Source of the DNA: Pseudomonas sp. MN1F
Lineage (GTDB): Bacteria > Pseudomonadota > Gammaproteobacteria > Pseudomonadales > Pseudomonadaceae
Direction of reading: 5' to 3'
Length of the DNA: 64,000 nt
NCBI RefSeq assembly: GCF_009391885.1
Contig: NZ_VZII01000008.1
Location: forward strand, 211,603-275,602
Part shown: positions 53,505 through 62,720 of the stretch, piece after piece
Layout of the letters: every line of letters begins with the position of its first letter
How positions within the stretch are numbered: the stretch's first letter is position 1
Notes under the pieces: model-generated
The model's input: the letters and a program-made list of their open reading frames with translations, nothing else
The model's database searches: none
What the model was told of the DNA's origin: nothing
Translations under genes and position numbers: made by a program

Positions 53505-56500
53505 TTACTGGCCCGCGGCGGTTGCCGGCGGCAAGTCGTTGGTCACCCGCAGGATGCCCCACAGTCCCGAGAGGTTGCCGTAGGCGGCATAGTCGCGGAA
53601 CAGGTAGTCGCCTGGCACTGCGTTGGCGCCACCGGCACTGGGCAGCATGAAGCTGAAGTGCGCGGCTGGCAGCACGCTCTCCTGGGCGCCGATGTACATG
53701 GCCATCGGATTGGCGCCAAAGCGCACCGAGCCGATACCGGGCATGCTCATCGGGTAGCCGTCGAGGTCGTTCTTCTCGGCCTGGTAGCTGTGCAGCGGCC
53801 AGAGGTGCCCGTCCAGCTGGTAGACCATGCCGCGGCTGCCGCCGCTGGGCATGACAATGTGGTTGCGCACCGGTTGGCCCGGCTTGGCGTACAGCACCGG
53901 GGTCAGCGGGTCGCCACCGACCAGGGCGTTGGCGTAGGCCATGTGAGCGTTGGGCACATCGGCGAAGCCCAGGCCGTTGGCGTGGCCGAACGGCGAGTTC
54001 GGGGCCATGCCGAAGCGCAGCCACAGCGGTTCGGTGCGGTAGTTGACGGCCATGTTGCTGTTATCCTGCGGGTCGCCCGCCGCGCCGTTGCCTTCGACGT
54101 TGATGCCTTCCACCGGGCGGCCATCGGCCCAGCGCATGTTCAGCGCGCGCTGCCAGACGGTGACGAAGTCGCGGTAGTCTGGCTGGCCAGTGACCTTCAC
54201 CGTGGCCTGGGCACGGGTAGCCGTGTCTTCGCTCCAGGTGGCGGTCTGCGGCAAGACACTCATGGCACCGACCAGGCCCTTCTGCGGTTGCTTGATGAAG
54301 TCCGACGGGGTCAGGTTGAGGCCGCCGAACTCGATCGCCGTGGTGTTGATGTTGTCCACCGTGCGGCCCAGTTGCAGCACCGGCTTGCCTTCACGCTCCA
54401 GGTGGCCGGCGTAGTACTGGTACACCTTGCTCGGGTAGGCGCCACTGTTGCCGACCCGGGGCGGTACGGTCTGCACCGGGTTGAGGCCGACGTTGGCACC
54501 ATCGGACTTGGTGATGTCGTATGCCAGCAGCTGGGCGTGCAGGCCGACGTGGCTGGACGGGCGCATCAGGTTGTTGGCAAAGGCGGTGGAACCTTCGCTG
54601 TCGAACCGGTCACGCTTGACCACGTTGTGCATCACCGCCGTGCTGGGCAGGTCCGGCATCACCTCGGGCAGGCGGTTCTCCAGGGTGATGCTGATGCAGT
54701 CGCCAGCGTTGGCGCGCAGGATCAGCGGTTCCACAGGCACGCCGGCTTTCAGCTTGCCGGTGGTGGCATCGAGGTCGGCCTTGCGCACGTACATGATCGC
54801 GGTCGGGTCATGCAGCGGCGCACTGTGGCCACCGATGCTGAACGGCACGCCGTCCTCCGGATCGACACCGCTCACCAGCGGAATGCTGGTCTTGCGGTTG
54901 TTGAACACCAGGGTGCCGCCAGTGGCCTTGAGCGGGCCGCCGACATGCTGGCCGATACCGGCGATGTCGTTGATGGCGACGCCGTTGCGGTTATCCAGAA
55001 TGTCGTTGGCCAGCGCGGCGACGATCTCGTAGCTGCGCTTGACCGTGGCGCGGGTACCGATGCCGTTGGGGTTGGCCGTGGTTTTCGGGCAGATGCCGTC
55101 GAAGTTCACGGTATTGCGCATGGCCACCGGCTGCGGGTTGTTCGGCAGCGGGAACAGGTCGGCGCGCTGGGCGGTGTAGTTGCGCATGATGCCCCAGATA
55201 CCGTTCCAGTAGCCTTCCAGCGCCGCGTCCAGCGAGTACAGGTAGTCACCGTTGGTGGCGGCGGAACTGGAGATCATCGACACCGGCGCCATGAAGCCGA
55301 GCTGCTCGGAGATGCCGATCATCTGCGACGACTTCCAGCCCGAGTTGGAGCTGTTGCCGAAGCCCGAGCCGTTCTGCAGCCATTTCACGCCGTGCAGGGT
55401 GACGTTGTGCTCCTCTTCATGGCCACCGGCGTGCATGCGCAGGCGCACGTTGTCGCCGCTGTAGGTGCGCAGCATCGGCGTGAACGGGTCGCCCGGCTCG
55501 CTGCCGGCCTTGTTGATGTGCGGTGGGAAAAGCGTGGTGCCTCCGGTTGGGCCGACCGCCGAAGTGATCGCCGAAGGTGCCATGTTCATCGCCGGGATGG
55601 CGCGGTCGGTGCGGGTCTGCAGCGCGTAGCTGAGGTCACCGCCGAGGCCGTCGGCCTGCATGCCGCGCTTGCCGTCCGGGCCGACCTTGTTCGGGTCGAA
55701 CACACGCAAGGCCAGCGGTTCGTTACGGTAGTTGACGACGAACATGCCAGGGTCATCCACCGAGATCGCCTGCGGGCATGGCCGGCTCGGGCAACCCGGG
55801 TTGAGGCCGCCACGCTCCTCGACGATGGCTTCAAGCAGGCTCGAGGCCTTGCCGCGCACTGGCGGGTTGATGGCGTAGCGGAAGCTGTCGGCAGTGGCCG
55901 GGAACGACTGGGCATTGGGGATGCCATCGGGGCCGGCACCCACATACACGCCCGCTTCATAGGCATGCTGGAAGTCGCTGTACTCGAGGAAGAACTCACG
56001 GTAGCTGTCGTTCTTGCCATCGCCGTCGTTGTCGCCGGTCTGGATCACCGCCTGCCACGAGGTCGGGCCGCCGTCCTGGCGGGTGGCCGGGTTGTACAGC
56101 TTCTCGCCGGATTCGGCGTGGTACCAGGTGGAACCGGCCGGTTCGGCCAGTACCGTGGCATAGAGCCCGAGTTGCTGGTGGGTCGATGGGCCGAGGTGGT
56201 CGTGGGTGAAGATGGTGCCCAGGCCACGGTCGACGTTGAACACGTTGACCAGCGGGTCGGCGAACCAGCGCTGCATGGCGGTGCGTGCGCCCAGCCAGTC
56301 GGCCCGGCCGAAGCGGCCGAAATACGGGTGCTGCTTGGCTTTCGGGCAGGCCGCGGTGCCGTCGCGGCTGTCGCCCTCGGCGCAGTTGTTGAAGGCACGG
56401 ATGGCATGCACACGCTCGACCACACTGCCGGGCGAGAGAATGCCGTCTTCGTAGTTCCAGCCGTTGGCCGAGCCGTCGGCGGCGGTCAGGTCCCACTTGG

Positions 56501-59345
56501 GCAGGTGGATGTGCTGGCCGATCACGTCGGTCGGGGTGCGCACCTGGTAGTCGTCCATTTCATAGAACGACGGGATCAGGTTGGTGTGCTGGTACATGGT
56601 GCAGTCGAAGGTGTTCATGCGCATCACCAGCGGCTCTGGCGGGCGCTGCTTGGTGATCACCGGCCAGGCGTCTTCCCACAAGGCGATGATCCGCGCCTGC
56701 GGGAAGTGGTAGCCAACCTTGTTGTACACCGCGTCGAACTGGATGTTGGCGCCCTTGTAGATACGCGGGCGGTCGGCGGTGAAGCTGGACGCGCCACGGA
56801 AGTTGATACCGCCCAGGCTCTCGCCGCTGAAGAATTCGCCAACGCCCGAAGACTGCGTCAGGCGTTTGCCACGGTCATCCATGCACGGTTCGTAGTACGG
56901 TGCGCCTGCGGTCGGCAGCGCGCCATTGGTGCGGAAGGCCTTGGGCACCGGTTGGCTGCCAGGGATCAGCGCGTAGCTGGGGTGCTCGGCTGCGGCATGG
57001 AACTGCATGGCGGCCTGCTCGACGTCGGTACCCTCTTCCGGCAGGTAGATCGGCTTGGCCCGGTGTACCACCTTGGAGAAGTCCAGCTTGGTGGTGGTGG
57101 TGACGGCCTCACCGCCAGCGGACACACCGTCCAGCGCATGGCGCCCGAGGCCACCGTCCCAGCCATCGACCTGATTGGCGTCGAGGTTGGCCCACAGGGC
57201 TTTGCCGCTGTCCTTGAGCTGGCGGGCCAGGGCCGGGTCGAGCATGTCCAGTGGCGGGGTGGGCGGGCGGTTGCCGACGCTGCTTTCCATGCCGCCGATC
57301 CAGAACGGGTAGCCTGGGTTCTTCAGCGTGCCGTCGGCATTGCGGTTGGCCTCGCTGCGGTCGACCAGGGCCAGCGAGCCGATCGCCTTGGCAGCGCCAG
57401 GCTGCTGGGCGTGGTCGTCATCACCTTCACTCTCAGGGTGGTCATCGTCGTTGGCGGCCACCTGTTCGGTCGCCAGCTTAGGCACCACCACGACCTTGCC
57501 GGGCATCGGCGCCATGGCCTTGCCGGGCAGCGGCACAATGGCCGGGATGGGCGTGCCGGCAACGATCTCGCCGTCCGGCAGGGCCCGGGCCCCGGTCGCT
57601 GGCTTGCCGCTGCGCAGTGCGAACGGCGCGCTGTGGAAGCCGTCTTCGCCCTGCCCGCTGACTTCCAGCCGGGTACCTTCCTCGAATACGTCATGCACCC
57701 GCCACATGGCCCACATGCCTTGGGCGAAGTGCGGGTAGAAGTGGCAGTGATAGATGGCATCGCCAGCCACACGGTTGCGGTTGCCCGAACCGCCGTTGGC
57801 GATCTCGTAGGTGTAGCCGATGCCGGCACCGATACCCTGGGCATCGATGTAGTCGGAGTTGTCGTCGTTGGGGTTGAACAGCCACTGATGCCCGTGCAGG
57901 TGGAAGATGTGCTGCTCGTGGCCGTTGTGGGTGTTGCGGAACTTGGTGAAATCACCGATGTAGCTGTGGTGCACGTTGGCCGGTTCCGCCGGGTACAGGG
58001 CCATGCTGGCCTTGACCCCGGTGGCACTGGCCGGCGGCACTTCGCCCGGGCGGATATGTTCGAGGCCGACGTTGGCCGGCACATCGACCAGGGTGCCGAT
58101 ATCGCCCACGGTGTGCGCACTGAGGAAGAACTCCTCGTAGGCGCACGACAGGCAATCATGCATCGGCCCCACGCCGAGGCGGTTGGCAACCACCTCGGCG
58201 CCCATGCCACCGGAGCCATAGTTGATCATGAACGCGTCGCGTGCCGGTTCCAGCACATGGCCCATCACCGGGTCCGCCCAGTAACCGGGGAAGGCCTGGG
58301 TACCGGCTACTTCGTCGGCAAACTGCGAAGCGAAGTCGCGGAACGCCTCGAGCCGGTTGGGCAGCGCCGGGTTGCGCTTGCCGATGCTTTCCAGTGGGTA
58401 GGTGGACTTGGGGAAACTGCCATCCGGGTTGGGGCCCATGACGATGGCGTCGGTTTCGCTGTTGAGGATCTGGTTGCCGTCGATCATCGCGATGATCGGC
58501 TTGCCGGCCCTGCCCTCGGTCACCCACGGCTCGCGCTGCGGGTAGCGCGCCTCGTAGTCGATCACCGGCTGGCCGGTTGCGGTACGGCCGGTGGTGGCCA
58601 GGCGCATTTCTTCTTCAGTCAGGGTGTTGCGGTAGGTTCGCCCACCTTTGGGGACAACCACCACCTGGCCGAACAGGCCGTTGGCAACGTTACCGGCGGT
58701 ACCCTCGCCGCCGAAGGTGGCGGCCTTGCTGGTGGCGGCGAATGCCCCTTCACGCTCGGCAAACAAGGTGTAGCTGCGGGTGCTGCCGGGGCTGACCAGG
58801 AAGTTGCCGTTGCGGCCAGTGTTGGCGGAGATGTCGGCGATGCTGTTGACCGCCTGCATGCCGTTGACCTGGAAGCCGACCATGCGCTCGGCGACCTGCT
58901 CGTCGGCGACGAAGCCTTCGGCACCAGGCGCTTTCGGGAGTTCGACACCCTCGACGTCATCATCGGCCTCGATGCCGTGCTTGTTGGGGTTGGCCTTGTA
59001 GTCGAGCAGGTTGGTGAGGTTGACCGTGAGGCAATCACCGGCGGCCACGCGCAGCACGATCGGCCGTGGGCGCTTGTCGGGGCGCAGGGTGACCTTGCCC
59101 GGCACTGCGGCGCCGCCCTTGCTCAGCGGGACCTGATGGTCATCCACCACATCCTCGCGCAGGGCGAAGATCATGCCGTTGGCGTTCTGCGCGCCAAGGC
59201 GGTTGAACATCAGTGGCTGGTCCAGGGCCACCACGTTGGCCACCAAGGTGCGCTGGCACTGCACAGCAGCCTCGCTGGTCGCTTCCCAGCCAAACAAGGC
59301 CAGGACGAGTGATGTCAGGACGGGGCCTTTGTACGGGGTCGACAT
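53505..59345 (-). CDS. mnxG: Giant multicopper oxidase MnxG (Mn(II) oxidase)
   Basis: 1946 residues from ATG 59345, which follows GGAGGT by 5 nt; the frame is open to 59372. A signal peptide precedes AVQCQRTL. Copper motifs occur in several cupredoxin domains: FHLHGHQW near residue 480 with HCHFYPHFAQGMW about 60 later, FTHDHLGPSTHQQLGLYA in the middle, HNVTLHGVKW beyond it and LWPLHSYQ near the C terminus. Length and layout match MnxG of P. putida GB-1, one of the oxidases that turn Mn(II) into Mn(IV) oxide. The SCO and cytochrome genes downstream fit copper loading and electron removal. Confidence 0.93.
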   Translation of the reverse strand: MSTPYKGPVLTSLVLALFGWEATSEAAVQCQRTLVANVVALDQPLMFNRLGAQNANGMIFALREDVVDDHQVPLSKGGAAVPGKVTLRPDKRPRPIVLRVAAGDCLTVNLTNLLDYKANPNKHGIEADDDVEGVELPKAPGAEGFVADEQVAERMVGFQVNGMQAVNSIADISANTGRNGNFLVSPGSTRSYTLFAEREGAFAATSKAATFGGEGTAGNVANGLFGQVVVVPKGGRTYRNTLTEEEMRLATTGRTATGQPVIDYEARYPQREPWVTEGRAGKPIIAMIDGNQILNSETDAIVMGPNPDGSFPKSTYPLESIGKRNPALPNRLEAFRDFASQFADEVAGTQAFPGYWADPVMGHVLEPARDAFMINYGSGGMGAEVVANRLGVGPMHDCLSCAYEEFFLSAHTVGDIGTLVDVPANVGLEHIRPGEVPPASATGVKASMALYPAEPANVHHSYIGDFTKFRNTHNGHEQHIFHLHGHQWLFNPNDDNSDYIDAQGIGAGIGYTYEIANGGSGNRNRVAGDAIYHCHFYPHFAQGMWAMWRVHDVFEEGTRLEVSGQGEDGFHSAPFALRSGKPATGARALPDGEIVAGTPIPAIVPLPGKAMAPMPGKVVVVPKLATEQVAANDDDHPESEGDDDHAQQPGAAKAIGSLALVDRSEANRNADGTLKNPGYPFWIGGMESSVGNRPPTPPLDMLDPALARQLKDSGKALWANLDANQVDGWDGGLGRHALDGVSAGGEAVTTTTKLDFSKVVHRAKPIYLPEEGTDVEQAAMQFHAAAEHPSYALIPGSQPVPKAFRTNGALPTAGAPYYEPCMDDRGKRLTQSSGVGEFFSGESLGGINFRGASSFTADRPRIYKGANIQFDAVYNKVGYHFPQARIIALWEDAWPVITKQRPPEPLVMRMNTFDCTMYQHTNLIPSFYEMDDYQVRTPTDVIGQHIHLPKWDLTAADGSANGWNYEDGILSPGSVVERVHAIRAFNNCAEGDSRDGTAACPKAKQHPYFGRFGRADWLGARTAMQRWFADPLVNVFNVDRGLGTIFTHDHLGPSTHQQLGLYATVLAEPAGSTWYHAESGEKLYNPATRQDGGPTSWQAVIQTGDNDGDGKNDSYREFFLEYSDFQHAYEAGVYVGAGPDGIPNAQSFPATADSFRYAINPPVRGKASSLLEAIVEERGGLNPGCPSRPCPQAISVDDPGMFVVNYRNEPLALRVFDPNKVGPDGKRGMQADGLGGDLSYALQTRTDRAIPAMNMAPSAITSAVGPTGGTTLFPPHINKAGSEPGDPFTPMLRTYSGDNVRLRMHAGGHEEEHNVTLHGVKWLQNGSGFGNSSNSGWKSSQMIGISEQLGFMAPVSMISSSAATNGDYLYSLDAALEGYWNGIWGIMRNYTAQRADLFPLPNNPQPVAMRNTVNFDGICPKTTANPNGIGTRATVKRSYEIVAALANDILDNRNGVAINDIAGIGQHVGGPLKATGGTLVFNNRKTSIPLVSGVDPEDGVPFSIGGHSAPLHDPTAIMYVRKADLDATTGKLKAGVPVEPLILRANAGDCISITLENRLPEVMPDLPSTAVMHNVVKRDRFDSEGSTAFANNLMRPSSHVGLHAQLLAYDITKSDGANVGLNPVQTVPPRVGNSGAYPSKVYQYYAGHLEREGKPVLQLGRTVDNINTTAIEFGGLNLTPSDFIKQPQKGLVGAMSVLPQTATWSEDTATRAQATVKVTGQPDYRDFVTVWQRALNMRWADGRPVEGINVEGNGAAGDPQDNSNMAVNYRTEPLWLRFGMAPNSPFGHANGLGFADVPNAHMAYANALVGGDPLTPVLYAKPGQPVRNHIVMPSGGSRGMVYQLDGHLWPLHSYQAEKNDLDGYPMSMPGIGSVRFGANPMAMYIGAQESVLPAAHFSFMLPSAGGANAVPGDYLFRDYAAYGNLSGLWGILRVTNDLPPATAAGQ

Positions 59346-59385
59346 GCTGCACCTCCGGAACACAGGAAACACTGCGATGAGGTCA

Positions 59386-59400
59386 GCAAGGTGTGTGCCA
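59386..59400 (-). promoter_or_regulatory. Sigma-54 promoter of the mnxG operon
   Basis: On the minus strand TGGCACA-CACC-TTGC matches the -24/-12 consensus except the weak seventh position. It ends 40 bp before the mnxG ATG. Confidence 0.9.
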
Positions 59401-59473
59401 TAAGGAAATGGCTTTTAATTTCAGTCAGTTAGGAAAGGAAGCGGAACAGATTGGGGAGCAGCCCCCACGGAAA

Positions 59474-59490
59474 TTCCCCAATTCGGGGGA
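59474..59490. promoter_or_regulatory. CCCC-N6-GGGG palindrome upstream of mnxG
   Basis: TTCCCCAATTCGGGGGA lies about 74 bp upstream of the mnxG sigma-54 promoter and shares its arms with the three other copies in the window. Related half-sites TTGGGGAG (near 59452) and TTCGGGGGC (near 59507) flank it. Confidence 0.62.
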
Positions 59491-59591
59491 TGATATGCAT
59501 TGTCGTTTCGGGGGCATGGCAGCGGGACTGTGCGAGGCAGGCTTACAGCCGGTTACTTTCATTGCAGGGTTCTAAGTTTACGCGTCGACAA

Positions 59592-59611
59592 TTCCTACAG
59601 CCTTTTAGGAA
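59592..59611. promoter_or_regulatory. Inverted repeat upstream of tssL
   Basis: TTCCTA-N8-TAGGAA lies 122 bp before the tssL start in the 387-bp gap between mnxG and the type VI genes. It could be an operator; no promoter hexamers are convincing. Nothing else is seen in 59612-59732. Confidence 0.3.
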
Positions 59612-59732
59612 GAGCGACGGTCCTTCGAGAATTGATTCCCCGTTAGTGTTCAGGCTCAGCGCAAACACAACCGACCGATGAGCCACTCGTTGGCCCGCGC
59701 CACCGTACGCAGGCCGGCAATCGAGGAACCCG

Positions 59733-60605
59733 ATGTCCAGACACCCCAACGCTAGCGATGAACACTCGGCAACGGCAAATGCGACTTTTCGCCTGAGCGA
59801 GCGGAATGCTCACAGCATGCTCGAACCCACTGCATGGGCTGCCAGCCTCTGCCGCGACAACCGCCAGGAGCCCCCGTCAGAACCTGCAAGTTACGCCGCA
59901 GACCCGGACTTCCAGCTGCGCGGTGGCTTCGCCAATTTGATGCTCGATGCCGCCGCGCCGCTGTTCGGTCTGGTCATGCGCCTGCGGACTCTGGATGAAC
60001 TTGCGCACATCAAGGATGTGCATTCGAAAGTGCGCAACCAGATCGAGAACATTCGCGAAGAGATGCGTCAGAACAACTATGAGCCGGCACAACTGCAGGC
60101 CTATTCCTATGCCCTGTGCCTGTTCATCGACGAAGCCGTGATGGAGCGCCCGTGGGGCAAGAACAGCTGCTGGAGCCAGGAATCGCTGCTGAGCATCTTC
60201 CATGACGAGACCTGGGGCGGTGAAAAGATCTTCACCGTGCTCTCGCGGCTTATGCAGGAGCCCAAACGTTATCAGGACGTCCTGGAGTTCATGTATTTCG
60301 CGTTGTGCCTTGGCCTGAAGGGCAAGTATGCCATTGCCCCGAAAGGCGAAGAAACACTGAACGCCCTGATCCACCAACTTCACGGGACTATCCGCGAACT
60401 GCGCGGCCCGGTCCCTGCAGAAGTGTGCGATCCCTACAGCAACGTGGCGCCACGCAACTTGCGCATCAGACGGCAGTGGCCGTGGTGGAGCCCGCTGGTG
60501 ATTTCTGCCGTTGCCATGGCCATTGCCTATGGGATCTACAGCTATCGACTTCACCTGGTCACCACCGAGGTACTGGAGTCGTTGGAGCGCATTTTACAGC
60601 AATAG
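59733..60605 (+). CDS. tssL: TssL/DotU-family type VI secretion protein
   Basis: 290 residues; GAGGAA lies 4 nt before the ATG. The cytoplasmic domain has DotU/TssL helices (FANLMLDAAAPLFGLVMRLR, YALCLFIDEAVMERPWG, SLLSIFHDETWGGEKIF) and a single C-terminal membrane helix (PWWSPLVISAVAMAIAYGIY). TssL belongs to the type VI membrane complex with TssJ and TssM. None of its usual partners is beside it; it heads a VgrG/effector unit instead. It may be an orphan second copy. Confidence 0.88.
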   Translation: MSRHPNASDEHSATANATFRLSERNAHSMLEPTAWAASLCRDNRQEPPSEPASYAADPDFQLRGGFANLMLDAAAPLFGLVMRLRTLDELAHIKDVHSKVRNQIENIREEMRQNNYEPAQLQAYSYALCLFIDEAVMERPWGKNSCWSQESLLSIFHDETWGGEKIFTVLSRLMQEPKRYQDVLEFMYFALCLGLKGKYAIAPKGEETLNALIHQLHGTIRELRGPVPAEVCDPYSNVAPRNLRIRRQWPWWSPLVISAVAMAIAYGIYSYRLHLVTTEVLESLERILQQ

Positions 60606-60635
60606 CCGCACGCCAAGCCTTTCAGGGAGATCTAC

Positions 60636-62720
60636 ATGTCCAGTCAAACCGACCTGCGCTTCAGCTTCCAGCCGCTACTTACGCAAACTGAATTCGAGGT
60701 CGTGTCGTTCAAGCTCGACGAGGCGATCAGCACGCCGTTCCAACTGCATCTGGAACTGATCAGCTTCGAGAATGAAGCCGACTTTGCCCAGTTGCTCGAC
60801 AAGACCGCACTTTTCACCATTTGGCGGGGTGAACGCCCGCTGCGCTACGTGCATGGCCTGATCAGCAGCTTCAGCCAGGGTGAAACCGGCTTCTGCCGGA
60901 CCCGTTACCACGCCCTGATCGAACCACGACTGGCACGCGCCAATCTGCGCTCGAACTGGCGCATCTTCCAGCAGAAAACCGCACCGCAGATCATCGAGCT
61001 GATGCTCAAGCAGCAAGGCATCCTGCATTTCGAACTGGGTTGCAGCGCCGACCATCAGGTGCGTGAGTTCTGCGTGCAGGCCGGTGAGACCGACCTCGAC
61101 TTCATCGCCAGGCTGGCGGCTGAGGAAGGCTTCGTCTACCGCTTCGAACACAGCGCCAAACAGCACACGCTGATCATCAACGATCGCGTGCAGGCCTTGG
61201 GGCTGATCAGTGATGGCGTCATCGGCCTGGAGGATGACGATGAAGGCTTTTTCGAGGCCCCGGAGCAGACGGGCCCCTATCAAGTGCTGTACCGCGCCAA
61301 CAGCGGCTGCGTGCAGGCGGTCCCCTGCCTGCGTCGCTTGCGCTACAACGAACAGGTACGTACCACCAGGCAAGTGCAACGCGACTACACCTTTACCAAC
61401 CCGGCGTATAGCCAGCAGCACGAGGCAGAGGCCAGCGGCGTAGTGCACAAAGCGCTGGACTACGAGCGCTTCGACTACCCCGGGCGCTACAAGCGCGATG
61501 CGGCTGGCAAGCCTTTTACCCAGACCCGCCTCACCGCCTGGCGCCACGATGCCTGCGTCGCTGAAGTGGAAGGCGATGATGTGCGCCTGCAACCGGGACT
61601 GAGCTTCACCCTCACGGGCCACCCGCGCGAAGACCTGAACGTGCATTGGCGGGTGATCACTGTCGTCCATGAAGGTAGCCAGTTCACCAGCCTGGAGGAA
61701 GAAGCCGCCGGTGCCGAACGCGGCACGCACTACCAGCAGCGCGCAACACTGGTGCCCGGCAGAACCGAGTGGCGCCCTGCCCCGTTGGCCAAGCCCCGTA
61801 TCGACGGCCCGCACATGGCTACCGTGGTCGGGCCGCCCGGCGAGGAGATTTATTGCGACCAGTGGGGCCGGGTCAAGGTCAGCTTCCCTTGGGACCGCGA
61901 AAGCCAGCACGACGAGTTCAGCTCCTGCTGGGTACGGGTATCCCAAGGCTGGGCCGGCGCAAGTTGGGGCTCGATGGCCATACCGCGGGTCGGCCAGGAG
62001 GTGATCATCCACTACGTCAATGCCGACCCCGATCAACCGATGATTACCGGCCGTACCTACTGCGGCAATCAGCTGCCGCCGTACGGCCTGCCGGAACACA
62101 AGACGCGCATGACCATCAAGAGCCAGACCCACAAGGGTGATGGCTACAACGAACTGCGCTTCGAGGATGAACTGGGCAAGCAGGAAGTGTTCATCCATGC
62201 CGAGCGGGACCAGAACAATGTGGTCAAGCACGATGAGACGACCAACGTCGGGCGCAACCGTGTCGAAGAAGTGGGCAATGACCAACAGCTGACTGTCGGT
62301 AACGATCTGCAACAACAAACGGGCCGTGATCGGGCTGAGCGGGTCGGGCGCACCTGCCAGGTTGAAATAGGTCAGGACCTTATCGAGCAAGTCGGAAACG
62401 ACCATCGCGAGACCACTGGGGCCAATCACCATGTCAGCGTCGGTGGCCAGAGCGAATTGCACGTCAAAGGGCGACGGCAGATCAGCATCGGTGGGGGGGT
62501 GAACCAGCAAACCACCGTCTATCAACTGCAGGCCAGTGAGCGCATCGAATTCAGAAGCCCGGGCGGCAGCATCGTGCTGGATCAGCAAGGCATCACCTTG
62601 AACGGCCTGACACTCACATTGCTCGGCCCGACCCAAGCAGCCATCGCAGGATCAGGAAATACGTTGGACCTGGATCTGCTCGCCAATGACAGCGACCGCT
62701 GCGAGGAAACCGACCGATGA
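60636..62720 (+). CDS. vgrG: VgrG spike protein of type VI secretion
   Basis: 694 residues. The gp27-like part (about 1-370) starts FSFQPLLTQTEFEVVSFKLDE; the OB-fold gp5-like region follows with VGPPGEEIYCDQWGRVKVSFPWDRE and CWVRVSQGWAGASWGSMAIPRVGQEVIIHYV, then the repeated beta-helix needle (VGNDQQLTVGNDLQQQTGRDRAERVG...). GGGAGA precedes the ATG. It forms the trimeric puncturing tip. The 3' end overlaps the adaptor gene by 4 bp, implying a dedicated cargo. Confidence 0.95.
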   Translation: MSSQTDLRFSFQPLLTQTEFEVVSFKLDEAISTPFQLHLELISFENEADFAQLLDKTALFTIWRGERPLRYVHGLISSFSQGETGFCRTRYHALIEPRLARANLRSNWRIFQQKTAPQIIELMLKQQGILHFELGCSADHQVREFCVQAGETDLDFIARLAAEEGFVYRFEHSAKQHTLIINDRVQALGLISDGVIGLEDDDEGFFEAPEQTGPYQVLYRANSGCVQAVPCLRRLRYNEQVRTTRQVQRDYTFTNPAYSQQHEAEASGVVHKALDYERFDYPGRYKRDAAGKPFTQTRLTAWRHDACVAEVEGDDVRLQPGLSFTLTGHPREDLNVHWRVITVVHEGSQFTSLEEEAAGAERGTHYQQRATLVPGRTEWRPAPLAKPRIDGPHMATVVGPPGEEIYCDQWGRVKVSFPWDRESQHDEFSSCWVRVSQGWAGASWGSMAIPRVGQEVIIHYVNADPDQPMITGRTYCGNQLPPYGLPEHKTRMTIKSQTHKGDGYNELRFEDELGKQEVFIHAERDQNNVVKHDETTNVGRNRVEEVGNDQQLTVGNDLQQQTGRDRAERVGRTCQVEIGQDLIEQVGNDHRETTGANHHVSVGGQSELHVKGRRQISIGGGVNQQTTVYQLQASERIEFRSPGGSIVLDQQGITLNGLTLTLLGPTQAAIAGSGNTLDLDLLANDSDRCEETDR

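Noticed and set aside
53343..59312. A 1989-codon open frame on the plus strand opposite mnxG
   Set aside because: It has no start signal, is low-complexity His/Val/Gly/Ala sequence typical of GC-rich antisense frames, and mirrors the codon pattern of mnxG, whose copper motifs are unambiguous.
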